Shown one piece after another: positions 57,273-64,000 of a stretch of DNA of 64,000 nucleotides. The stretch is from contig NZ_BMKW01000005.1 in NCBI RefSeq assembly GCF_014644535.1, forward strand, positions 343,367 through 407,366, written 5' to 3'. The notes beneath the pieces were generated by a model. That model saw only the letters and a list, made by a program, of their open reading frames with translations, searched no databases and was not told the DNA's origin. This stretch comes from Neoroseomonas lacus (GTDB taxonomy: Bacteria > Pseudomonadota > Alphaproteobacteria > Acetobacterales > Acetobacteraceae). Positions within the stretch are counted from its first letter, which is position 1. Every line of letters begins with the position of its first letter. A program made the position numbers and the translations under genes.

Positions 57273-57968
57273 TCAGGCGGAGACGAGGCTTTCCGCCAGG
57301 CTTTCGAACATGGGCAGGCCGTCGGTGCCGCCCATGAGCGGGTCCACCAGGTCTTCGGGGTGGGGCATCAGGCCGCAGATGCGCAGGTTGGGGGAGAAGA
57401 TGCCGGCGATATTGCGCACGCTGCCGTTGCGGTTGGCGGCGTCGGTGACCTCGCCGGCTTCGGTGGTGTAGCGGAAGGCGACGAGGTTTTCGCCTTCGAG
57501 CCGGTCGAGGGTTGCGTCGTCGGCGAAGTAGTTGCCGTCGCCATGGGCCATCGGGCTGCGGAAGATCGCGCCCTTCTGCCAGCGGGAGGTGAAGGCGGTG
57601 CCGGCGCGTTCGACGCGCATGTGGCAGTCCATCGACAGGAAGCGGAGGGAGGCGTTGCGCAGGAGGCCGCCCGGGAGCAGGCCGGTCTCGATGAGGATCT
57701 GGAAGCCGTTGCAGACGCCGAGGATGTGGCCGCCGCGGGCGGCGAAGTCGCGCACGTCCTTCATGATGGGCGATTGCGCGGCCATGGCGCCGCAGCGGAG
57801 GTAGTCGCCGTAGGAGAAGCCGCCGGGGAGGACGACCAGGTCGATGTCCTTGGGCAGTTCGTCGCGGTGGAACAGCATCAGCGGGTCGCGGCCGGTCACG
57901 CGCTTGAGCGCGGTGCGCATGTCGCGTTCGCGGTTGGTGCCGGGGAAGGTGATGATGGCGGCCTTCAT
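57273..57968 (-). CDS. purQ: Phosphoribosylformylglycinamidine synthase subunit PurQ (glutaminase)
   Basis: A 231-residue class I glutamine amidotransferase. Nucleophile Cys86 in [31 protein letters not shown] and the His/Glu pair in [12 protein letters not shown]. It releases ammonia from glutamine for PurL. Start ATG 57968. It follows the small membrane gene and purS on the same strand; purL is not adjacent as in most relatives. Confidence 0.96.
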   Translation of the reverse strand: MKAAIITFPGTNRERDMRTALKRVTGRDPLMLFHRDELPKDIDLVVLPGGFSYGDYLRCGAMAAQSPIMKDVRDFAARGGHILGVCNGFQILIETGLLPGGLLRNASLRFLSMDCHMRVERAGTAFTSRWQKGAIFRSPMAHGDGNYFADDATLDRLEGENLVAFRYTTEAGEVTDAANRNGSVRNIAGIFSPNLRICGLMPHPEDLVDPLMGGTDGLPMFESLAESLVSA

Positions 57969-57987
57969 GCGGCGGCTCCGTGCGTGG

Positions 57988-58224
57988 TCAGTCGAGGGTG
58001 AGGCGCAGCCAGTGCAGGCCGCCGAGGATGACGAGGGTGGCGCCGGTGGCGATGGCCGCCGCGGTGACCCAGCGGTCGAAGGTGCGTTTGCCGCGGGCGA
58101 CCATACCGAGGCGGGGCAGGCGCTGGGTGGCGGCCATGCGGTTCTCGCGCCAGCGCAGCCCCATCGAGATGAGGATGGTCAGCAGTCCCATGGCGAGGAC
58201 GCTGGCCTTGATCACCTCAGGCAA
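57988..58224 (-). CDS. Small membrane protein between purS and purQ
   Basis: 78 residues with two hydrophobic segments (about 5-22 and 52-72) separated by a basic loop ([26 protein letters not shown]). It overlaps the purS stop by 8 bases and ends 19 bases before purQ, so it is embedded in the purine operon. No named family; two-helix proteins of this layout (HIG1-like) are common in alphaproteobacteria, but that assignment is only a guess. Confidence 0.6.
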   Translation of the reverse strand: MPEVIKASVLAMGLLTILISMGLRWRENRMAATQRLPRLGMVARGKRTFDRWVTAAAIATGATLVILGGLHWLRLTLD

Positions 58225-58456
58225 GCTCGACGCGGAAGGATTCGATGACCGTGTTGGCGAGAAGCTTGCGGGCCATCTCCTCGGCCGTCTTGCGGGCGGC
58301 GTCGGGGTTGGTTTCGGCGAGGTCGAGTTCGATGACCTTGCCGGCGCGGACGTCGTTCACGCCGGCGAAGCCGAGGCCTTCGAGGGCGTGGCCGATGGCC
58401 TTGCCCTGAGGGTCAAGGACGCCGTTCTTCGGCATCACGTAGACGCGTGCCTTCAT
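58217..58456 (-). CDS. purS: Phosphoribosylformylglycinamidine synthase subunit PurS
   Basis: A 79-residue Pur[30 protein letters not shown] and [11 protein letters not shown] are characteristic. It bridges PurL and PurQ in the FGAM synthase complex. The ATG at 58456 overlaps the purC stop by 4 bases. Confidence 0.96.
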   Translation of the reverse strand: MKARVYVMPKNGVLDPQGKAIGHALEGLGFAGVNDVRAGKVIELDLAETNPDAARKTAEEMARKLLANTVIESFRVELA

Positions 58457-59217
58457 TGCATGACCTCCGGGCCGGACATGTCGCGCGGGCCGGCTTCGGG
58501 CAGGATGCCGAGGCGGCGGGCGACTTCCTGGTAGCCTTCCTCGACCTTGCCGAGGTCGCGGCGGAAGCGGTCCTTGTCCATCTTCTCGCCGGTCTTGGTG
58601 TCCCACAGGCGGCAATTGTCGGGGGAGATTTCGTCGGCGAGGACGATGCGCATCTCCTCGTTCTCCCACAGCCGGCCGAATTCCAGCTTGAAATCGACCA
58701 GGGTGATGCCGACGCCGAGGAACAGGCCGCAGAGGAAGTCATTCACCCGCAGGGTGAGGGCGACCATGTCGTCGAGGTCCTGGGTGGCGGCCCAGCCGAA
58801 GCAGGTGATGTGCTCCTCGGCCACCATGGGGTCGTTGAGCTGGTCGTTCTTGTAGTAGTACTCGATGATCGAGCGCGGCAGGCGCTGGCCTTCCGTGATG
58901 CCGAGGCGCGTTGCCAGCGAACCGGCGGCGACGTTGCGCACCACGACTTCGAGCGGGATGATCTCGACTTCGCGGATCAGCTGCTCGCGCATGTTGAGCC
59001 GGCGGATGAAGTGGGTGGGGATGCCGATCTCGGCTAGGCGCGTCATCAGGTATTCGCTGATGCGGTTGTTGAGCACGCCCTTGCCGGTGATGGTGCCCTT
59101 CTTGGCGCCGTTGCCGGCGGTGGCATCATCCTTGAAGTACTGGACGAGGGTGCCGGGTTCCGGGCCTTCGAAGAGGATCTTGGCCTTGCCCTCGTAGAGT
59201 TGTCGGCGACGCGCCAT
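58453..59217 (-). CDS. purC: SAICAR synthetase PurC
   Basis: A 254-residue enzyme: [51 protein letters not shown] and [14 protein letters not shown] are conserved. It joins CAIR with aspartate using ATP. It is the first gene of purC-purS-(small membrane gene)-purQ. ATG 59217; no strong promoter visible upstream. Confidence 0.97.
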   Translation of the reverse strand: MARRRQLYEGKAKILFEGPEPGTLVQYFKDDATAGNGAKKGTITGKGVLNNRISEYLMTRLAEIGIPTHFIRRLNMREQLIREVEIIPLEVVVRNVAAGSLATRLGITEGQRLPRSIIEYYYKNDQLNDPMVAEEHITCFGWAATQDLDDMVALTLRVNDFLCGLFLGVGITLVDFKLEFGRLWENEEMRIVLADEISPDNCRLWDTKTGEKMDKDRFRRDLGKVEEGYQEVARRLGILPEAGPRDMSGPEVMQ

Positions 59218-59329
59218 TGCGAAAGAATCCTTGCAGTCGCCGAGCCGGGGGGCGGCTGGCGATAGAGCGGCGGGGTATAGCAGCGCCTTCCCCGCAGGGC
59301 CATTGCCCTTGGGCCTTGTCTGGTCCGCG

Positions 59330-60079
59330 TCAGGCGGGTGGGGGCAATGCCAGGGGCGTGAAGGGGGCGGAGCCGGGTGGGCCGGGGCAGAAGCGCCACA
59401 TCCGAGACCCGCCCGCGCCAAGCGCCAGAAGGCTGGCGCTGACAGTGCCGAATCCGTTGGTAGGCGGGACGTTGAGGGTTTCGGCCAGGCCGATCGCCGG
59501 GTCGTATCCTTGGTCGGCCAGCAGGTTTTCCCAGGCGGACCAGTCACCGGTGTCGGGGTCGGGCGGAGGGGTGGCACGGAAGCGCGGCAGATGGCGGCGG
59601 GTGCGTGGGCTGGTCGGGTCGTTCGGGTCGTGGGCGGTGACCATGGACAGGCCTTCCGGCAGGGCAAGCGCCTCGGCCCGGCCTTCCCCGAGGCCGCGCA
59701 GAAAGAATGCGCGCTGCGAATCGGCGACCACCATGTTGAAGGGGCGCCAATCTGCAGCGGGCAGGGCCGTGAGGGCGGCGACGGCAGATTCGGCCGTGGT
59801 GGCGGCGGCGGCAAGGATTGGCAGGGCGCCGCGTGACCGCTTGCCTTCTGCCGGGCCAAGACTCCCCGGGCGGTTCAGCACGGCGGCGGCGACGCCCTGG
59901 GCGCCGAGGGCCATCCAGGTGCCGCCGGCGCTCCGGTCACGCCCGCCGACGATGAGGGGGTATTCAGGCCACCAGGCGGCGGGCGGATCCCACGCCCGAT
60001 CGAGCCTCTCGTCGCGATTCGCAGCGATCAGCAGGGGCCAGCGATGCGCGGGCCGATGCAGGACAATGACGGTGCACAT
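59330..60079 (-). CDS. NRDE (TANGO2-like) family protein
   Basis: A 249-residue protein beginning [20 protein letters not shown] followed by NRDER, the motif that names the family. The Cys2 start with Met1 removal is that of Ntn hydrolases. [21 protein letters not shown] and a [15 protein letters not shown]-terminal block are also typical. TANGO2 relatives are linked to heme or lipid handling; bacterial function is unclear. ATG at 60079 is fixed by the conserved MCT. Confidence 0.9.
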   Translation of the reverse strand: MCTVIVLHRPAHRWPLLIAANRDERLDRAWDPPAAWWPEYPLIVGGRDRSAGGTWMALGAQGVAAAVLNRPGSLGPAEGKRSRGALPILAAAATTAESAVAALTALPAADWRPFNMVVADSQRAFFLRGLGEGRAEALALPEGLSMVTAHDPNDPTSPRTRRHLPRFRATPPPDPDTGDWSAWENLLADQGYDPAIGLAETLNVPPTNGFGTVSASLLALGAGGSRMWRFCPGPPGSAPFTPLALPPPA

Positions 60080-60222
60080 GCCCTCAAGCTGCGACCACCG
60101 GCGCTGGCCGGCAATGGGCAGGGGGCAAAAGCCGATCAGGCGCCGTCGCCTGATCGGACGCACATTGCTAGAAAACGCACGCCTGGAGCTGTCGTTCTCT
60201 GTACTGAAAACCGACTGGCGTA

Positions 60223-60546
60223 CTAGAAGCGGAAGTTCAGCGAGACGCCGGGCGCCGGCACGTAATAGGCGGGTGGTGGCGCATAATAGACCGGCGGCGG
60301 CGGCGCGTAATATACGCGCGGCGGCGGCGCATAATAAACTGGCGGCGCGTAATACACACGCGGCGGCGGTGCATAATAAACGCGCGGCGGCGCATAATAG
60401 CCACGCGGCGGCGGGCCCCAGCCGCGGCCAGGATGCCCGTAGCCCCGGCCGCGGTTGCCATCACCGGCAACCGCTGCGTTGGGCAGGGCAACGATCGCAG
60501 CGCAGGCGGCGATCGCGACAACACCGATCATCCGGATCAGGCGCAT
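60223..60546 (-). CDS. Exported Tyr/Pro-rich repeat protein
   Basis: 107 residues: signal peptide (MRLIRMIGVVAIAACAAIVA, ending near AVAG), a Gly/Arg-rich GNRGRGYGHPGRGWGPP segment, then about seven irregular copies of a YYAPPPRV-type unit, and an SLNFRF end typical of a final membrane strand. Low-complexity surface or cell-wall proteins of this kind occur in related bacteria; the function is unknown. Upstream Met codons (60567, 60612) are alternatives. Confidence 0.72.
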   Translation of the reverse strand: MRLIRMIGVVAIAACAAIVALPNAAVAGDGNRGRGYGHPGRGWGPPPRGYYAPPRVYYAPPPRVYYAPPVYYAPPPRVYYAPPPPVYYAPPPAYYVPAPGVSLNFRF

Positions 60547-60650
60547 GGTGTGGCTCCTTCTCGACATGACCGAATAGTTACCATTCAGCCTTGTCCGAAA
60601 GAGGGCGATCATGCCTTAGTTCGTCCGCATAAGGTTAAAAATTCGTAATT

Positions 60651-61988
60651 TCAGGCATCCTGGAAGACCCGCCGGAACACGGTGTCGACATGGGCGAAGT
60701 CGCGTCGCGGGTCCATCGCCGCCTCCAGCGCCGCCGGGCTGAGCAGGGCGGAGACGGTCGGGTCGGCTTCGAGATTCGCCCGGAAATTCCGCCCGCCGGG
60801 GGTGCCCAGGGCCTCCCAGGTCGCCATCGCGGCGCGTTGCACGGCGGCATAGGACTCCTCGCGGCTCATCCCGGCCTGGGTGAGGGCCAACAGCACCTTC
60901 TGGCTGTGCACCACGCCGCCAAGTGATTCGAGGTTCGCCGCCATGCGCTGCGGGTAGATGGTCAGCTTCTCCATCATGCCGGTCAGCCGGCCGAGCGCGA
61001 AATCGAGCGCGATCGTCGCATCCGGGGCGATGACGCGCTCCACCGAGGAATGGCTGATGTCGCGCTCATGCCACAGCGCCACATTCTCCAGCGCCGGCAC
61101 GACATAGCCGCGCACCAGGCGGGCGAGGCCGGTGAGGTTCTCGCTCAGCACCGGGTTGCGCTTGTGCGGCATCGAGGAGGAGCCCTTCTGGCCCGGATGG
61201 AAATACTCCTCCGCCTCGCGCACCTCGGACCGTTGCAGATGGCGCACCTCGGTCGCCAGCCGCTCGATGCTGGAGGCGACGACGGCCAGCGCACAAAAAA
61301 AGGCGGCATGACGGTCGCGCGGGATGACCTGGGTGCTGACCGGCTCGACCGCCAGGCCGAGCTTGCCTGCGACGAAGTCCTCGACCCGCGGGTCGACCGA
61401 GGCGAAGGTGCCAACAGGGCCGGAGATTGCGCAGGTCGCCACTTCCGCCCGCGCCGCGACGAGCCGCGCGCGGCCGCGGGCGAATTCGGCATAATGCCCG
61501 GCGAGCTTCAACCCGAAGGTGGAGGGCTCGGCATGGATGCCGTGGCTGCGGCCGATGGTCGGCGTCATCCTGTGCTCGATCGCGCGGGTCTTCAGCGCGG
61601 CGAGCAGCGCGTCGAGATCGGCGATCAGCAGGTCCGCCGCGCGGGTCAACTGCACCGAGAAGCAGGTGTCGAGCACATCCGACGACGTCATTCCCTGGTG
61701 CATGAAGCGCGCCTCGGGCCCGATACCCTCAGCCATGAAGGTGAGGAACGCGATGACGTCATGGCGGGTGACGCGCTCGATTTCGTCGATGCGGGCGACT
61801 TCGGCATCGCCGATCGCCGCGGCGCGGGGGGCGCCCTTGTCGCGGATCACGCGCGCCGCCTCGGCGGGGATGGTGCCGAGCCCGGCCATCGCCTCGGCCG
61901 CCAGCGCCTCAATCTCGAACCAGATGCGGTACCGTTCAGCGGGCGACCAGATGGCTTCCATCTGCGGACGGGAATAGCGCGGCACCAT
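60651..61988 (-). CDS. purB: Adenylosuccinate lyase PurB
   Basis: A 445-residue fumarase-superfamily lyase. TSSDVLDTCFSVQ, GRSHGIHAEPSTFGLK and the signature GSSSMPHKRNPV (about 262-273) are complete. It acts twice in purine synthesis, on SAICAR and adenylosuccinate. The run of seven A at about 61293 is inside the conserved HAAFFCALAVV and does not break the frame. ATG 61988. Separate from purC but in the same region. Confidence 0.97.
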   Translation of the reverse strand: MVPRYSRPQMEAIWSPAERYRIWFEIEALAAEAMAGLGTIPAEAARVIRDKGAPRAAAIGDAEVARIDEIERVTRHDVIAFLTFMAEGIGPEARFMHQGMTSSDVLDTCFSVQLTRAADLLIADLDALLAALKTRAIEHRMTPTIGRSHGIHAEPSTFGLKLAGHYAEFARGRARLVAARAEVATCAISGPVGTFASVDPRVEDFVAGKLGLAVEPVSTQVIPRDRHAAFFCALAVVASSIERLATEVRHLQRSEVREAEEYFHPGQKGSSSMPHKRNPVLSENLTGLARLVRGYVVPALENVALWHERDISHSSVERVIAPDATIALDFALGRLTGMMEKLTIYPQRMAANLESLGGVVHSQKVLLALTQAGMSREESYAAVQRAAMATWEALGTPGGRNFRANLEADPTVSALLSPAALEAAMDPRRDFAHVDTVFRRVFQDA

Positions 61989-62154
61989 GGGTCAGGCTCC
62001 GAAACAGGACATGCGCGCCGGGTTTGGCGTGCAAGGCCGCGTCGTGCAAGCGTAGCCTCGGCATTCCCGCCATTCGGGGTTGCCGCGAACCGGGCACACC
62101 GGTATCTGGCGTCAGGTTAAAATCAAGCAACGTTAGACCCGAGGCCGTCCCACG

Positions 62155-62946
62155 ATGTTGGAAATGCTGCCTGAGTGGATCCAGCCACTCGCCATGGTGC
62201 TGTTCATTGACGTCGTCCTGGCCGGGGACAACGCCATCGTCGTCGGCATGGCCGCCGCTGGCCTGCCGGTCGACCAGCGCCGAAAGGCGATCTTCTGGGG
62301 CATCATTGCCGCCACGATCATGCGCATCGCCTTCGCCTCGATCACGGTGCAACTGCTGCAGATCGTCGGCATCGTGCTCGCCGGTGGCGTGCTGCTGCTG
62401 TGGGTGTGCTGGAAGATGTACCGGGAGCTGCGCGAGAGCGGCGCCGAACATGGCCATGACGACGCGCCCAGCGAGACCGCCGGCGCCCCGCGCAAGACGC
62501 TGCGCCAGGCGATCACCCAGATCCTGGTCGCCGACATCTCCATGAGCCTCGACAACGTGCTGGCCGTTGCCGGCGCGGCTAAGGACCACCCCTATGTGTT
62601 GGTCGTCGGCCTGGCCGTGTCGGTGGTGCTGATGGGCGTCGCTGCATCGCTGATCGCCAACTTGCTGAACAGGCATCGTTGGATCGCCTGGGTCGGCCTG
62701 CTGGTCATCCTCTACGTCGCCTTCAACATGATCTACGAAGGCACGCATCAGGTGACCACGTCGGTGCCGGAGGCCTATGCCTATCTGTTCCTGCCGCTCG
62801 GCTTCCTCGCGCCCTCCATTGCCGGCGTCTTCCCGATCTGGCTATGGGTTGGGGCCACGGTGATGCAGTTGATCGTCTACTCGGCGGTGGTCACCGTCGT
62901 GGCGGGCGTCGTGCGGGATGCGACGCGGCGACGGGCGGAGGTCTGA
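62155..62946 (+). CDS. TerC-family integral membrane protein (YjbE type)
   Basis: A 263-residue membrane protein with about seven helices. The two inverted TerC motifs are DVVLAGDNAIVVG (19-31) and ADISMSLDNVLAVAGA (about 123-138), each with Asp-Asn residues in the membrane, likely metal ligands. A His/Asp-rich loop (EHGHDDAPSE) lies between the halves. Family members export manganese or other divalent metals, often inserted into the tellurium-resistance group. No yybP-ykoY riboswitch was seen upstream. Confidence 0.92.
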   Translation: MLEMLPEWIQPLAMVLFIDVVLAGDNAIVVGMAAAGLPVDQRRKAIFWGIIAATIMRIAFASITVQLLQIVGIVLAGGVLLLWVCWKMYRELRESGAEHGHDDAPSETAGAPRKTLRQAITQILVADISMSLDNVLAVAGAAKDHPYVLVVGLAVSVVLMGVAASLIANLLNRHRWIAWVGLLVILYVAFNMIYEGTHQVTTSVPEAYAYLFLPLGFLAPSIAGVFPIWLWVGATVMQLIVYSAVVTVVAGVVRDATRRRAEV

Positions 62947-63064
62947 TCGCCACCATGGCCAACTGGCGCGTCACGGGGGCGCGTCACGCTTTGGCCGGAA
63001 TTGGCTGCGTTCCTGTGCTCGCCGCGGCCTGCCGATGTTTGTCGCGAGGGTTTGGGAGAATGCC

Positions 63065-63652
63065 ATGAACGGTTCGGAACGGGTCGGCGGCTGGGGCGGT
63101 GCAGGCGGCGCCGGTCTTGCCGCGTGCATGGCGTTGGCGGTGGCAGGCTGCGCGGCGATGGAACAGGCGCAGGCCCCGAGCCTTGAGACCATCGGCCAGC
63201 GGATGCCCGAACAACTCGCCGGCTTCGTGCTTGGCGAGACCGCCCAGCGGCCTGGCCCGTCGCTCTCGCTCGACTATGCCACACCGAATCGGAGCGCGGT
63301 TGGATCGGTGCTGATCTATGCCGCGGCGGGCTCGGCAGCGCCCTCCGATCCGTCGGCACCGGCAATCGATCGTGAGCTGACCGCCGCCGTGGCCGAATTG
63401 TCGGAGGCCCCGCAAGGGCGTACCGGCCGCCGACTGGCCGAGCGCGAGCGCGTTACCCTCGCCGAATCCGGCCTCCGATGCGCCTTGATGGCGGGCGCCT
63501 TCGGCCGCGCGCCAGTGGTCCGTCAGGTCTGCGTCGGGGGAGCAGATGGCCGTCTCGTCAAGATCCAGGTGACCATGGCCGACCGTCGCCCGCCGCCGGC
63601 TGATGCCCTCGGATTCGCCACGGCGGCGGTGGCGGCCGTGCGCGGCGGGTAG
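63065..63652 (+). CDS. Hypothetical lipoprotein
   Basis: A 195-residue protein. Signal with lipobox AVAGC (Cys about residue 27), then PSLETIGQRMPEQLAGFVLGE, and a beta-rich remainder with RTGRRLAERERVTLAESGLRCALM and VCVGGADGRLVKIQVTM. Two Cys outside the lipobox may form a disulfide. No family recognised. It follows the TerC gene by about 120 bases on the same strand. Confidence 0.7.
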   Translation: MNGSERVGGWGGAGGAGLAACMALAVAGCAAMEQAQAPSLETIGQRMPEQLAGFVLGETAQRPGPSLSLDYATPNRSAVGSVLIYAAAGSAAPSDPSAPAIDRELTAAVAELSEAPQGRTGRRLAERERVTLAESGLRCALMAGAFGRAPVVRQVCVGGADGRLVKIQVTMADRRPPPADALGFATAAVAAVRGG

Positions 63653-63764
63653 TCTCCGCCTGGCGCCGGCCCTGTGTCATGCCAGCGGCCGAGTTCTTCG
63701 ACTGTTGGCATGAGCCCTTTCACGCCTCCGGCGTGTCGTGCCGCAGGCACGCCCTTGGCGTGAC

Positions 63765-63828
63765 GCCGGACTCCCGGTGGGCGGCGTTCGAGGCCTCGAC
63801 ACGAGGCAAAGCCTCATGCCGTTGGTAT
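63765..63828 (-). repeat. Multi-hairpin dispersed repeat (family B, inverted copy)
   Basis: From GCCGGACTCCCGGTGG to GTTGGTAT it matches the reverse complement of 31590-31654. The hairpin CACGAG/CTCGTG of the other copy is here CATGAGGC/GCCTCGTG (reading the minus strand): the stem is kept although bases differ. Confidence 0.72.
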
Positions 63829-63936
63829 CATTCGGGCCGCCCCTGACCTTGCCCGGTGGGACCGAGAGGGGCGTCGCCCCACTCGCGCTCTCCTCACCAA
63901 AGGCCTTAGAGACCGTTTGAAAAGTCCGGCACCCGG

Positions 63937-64000
63937 CCCGCACCCCCACCCGGCCACCCACGTCAGTATCCTGGAATGGGTGGCCGGGTGGGGGTGCGGG
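63937..64000. repeat. Long palindromic intergenic repeat (family A, copy 2, cut by window end)
   Basis: Two perfect 24-bp arms (63937-63960, 63977-64000) around the centre CGTCAGTATCCTGGAA, which is the exact reverse complement of the centre in the copy at 20.4 kb. The element runs into the window end and may be longer. Confidence 0.85.

Larger units (their letters stand above)
63653..64000. other. Intergenic end of window, repeat-rich
   Basis: After the lipoprotein gene the remaining 348 bases contain the family B copy, a GAGGGGCGTCGCCCC hairpin near 63864-63880, and the family A palindrome. No gene is supported. Confidence 0.6.

Noticed and set aside
60255..60420. Tandem repeats near 60.3 kb that could suggest a CRISPR array
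   Set aside because: The repeats are in frame, have no spacers of uniform length and encode YYAPPP units of an exported protein.
61989..62154. Possible yybP-ykoY manganese riboswitch before the TerC gene
   Set aside because: The conserved loop sequences of that riboswitch class are not found in this leader.

Overview
The window is a 64 kb piece of a GC-rich alphaproteobacterial chromosome. It most resembles the Acetobacteraceae (Roseomonas and relatives). This is inference from a cluster with two Bug-type periplasmic binding proteins, an alphaproteobacterial SOS box (GTTC-N7-GTTC) in front of lexA, lpxI, and the purC-purS-purQ / purL-bolA-grxD gene set. No rRNA, tRNA, CRISPR array or complete insertion sequence was seen.

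Layout. 1-5.2 kb: the end of lpxI, a glyoxalase, a Crp/Fnr regulator and a YcjX/YcjF-like envelope-stress pair. 5.8-17.2 kb: an accessory catabolic region with a phosphodiesterase, an amidohydrolase/flavin monooxygenase pair, an SDR, an isopropylmalate/tartrate-type dehydrogenase, an enolase-superfamily enzyme and two Bug receptors. 17.3-25.6 kb: a DUF1326/DUF2182 pair, then housekeeping genes (gltX, comEC, lexA, rpsD) with a clear terminator, SOS box and promoter. 25.7-31.5 kb: a methyltransferase, a cysteine-dioxygenase-like enzyme, a transporter, a flavin oxidase and a coupled pair of unknown genes. 31.7-35.4 kb: sulfate activation (cysD, cysNC) with divergent cysQ. 35.4-48.6 kb: small metabolic enzymes, a secreted four-repeat protein, a lipocalin, cydDC, Hsp20, a radical SAM enzyme and recQ. 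48.6-62 kb: purine biosynthesis (purL, purQ, purS, purC, purB) with bolA and grxD. 62-64 kb: a TerC-family protein, a lipoprotein and repeats.

The most interesting region is 51.5-57.3 kb. It separates purQ from purL, genes that are contiguous in many alphaproteobacteria. Inside it is a low-GC island, about 53-55% in hand-counted lines against about 70% in the neighbouring purL line, with an adjoining line at 25%. The island encodes an AAA_21-type ATPase translationally coupled to a DUF4276 protein that carries TOPRIM-like acidic motifs. This architecture resembles split OLD-like anti-phage systems (PARIS, AbiL/RloAB) and is the best candidate for an uncharacterised defence system here. Beside it stands a solo DUF4096-like transposase N-terminal domain.

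Intergenic gaps hold three recurrent repeat types: a long perfect palindrome (near 20.4 and 63.9 kb), a multi-hairpin element (26.5, 31.6 and 63.8 kb) and a GGAGGGGC-type hairpin element (5.7, 7.6, 13.7-14.0 and 54.3 kb). Many antisense reading frames are long because of high GC and were left out.
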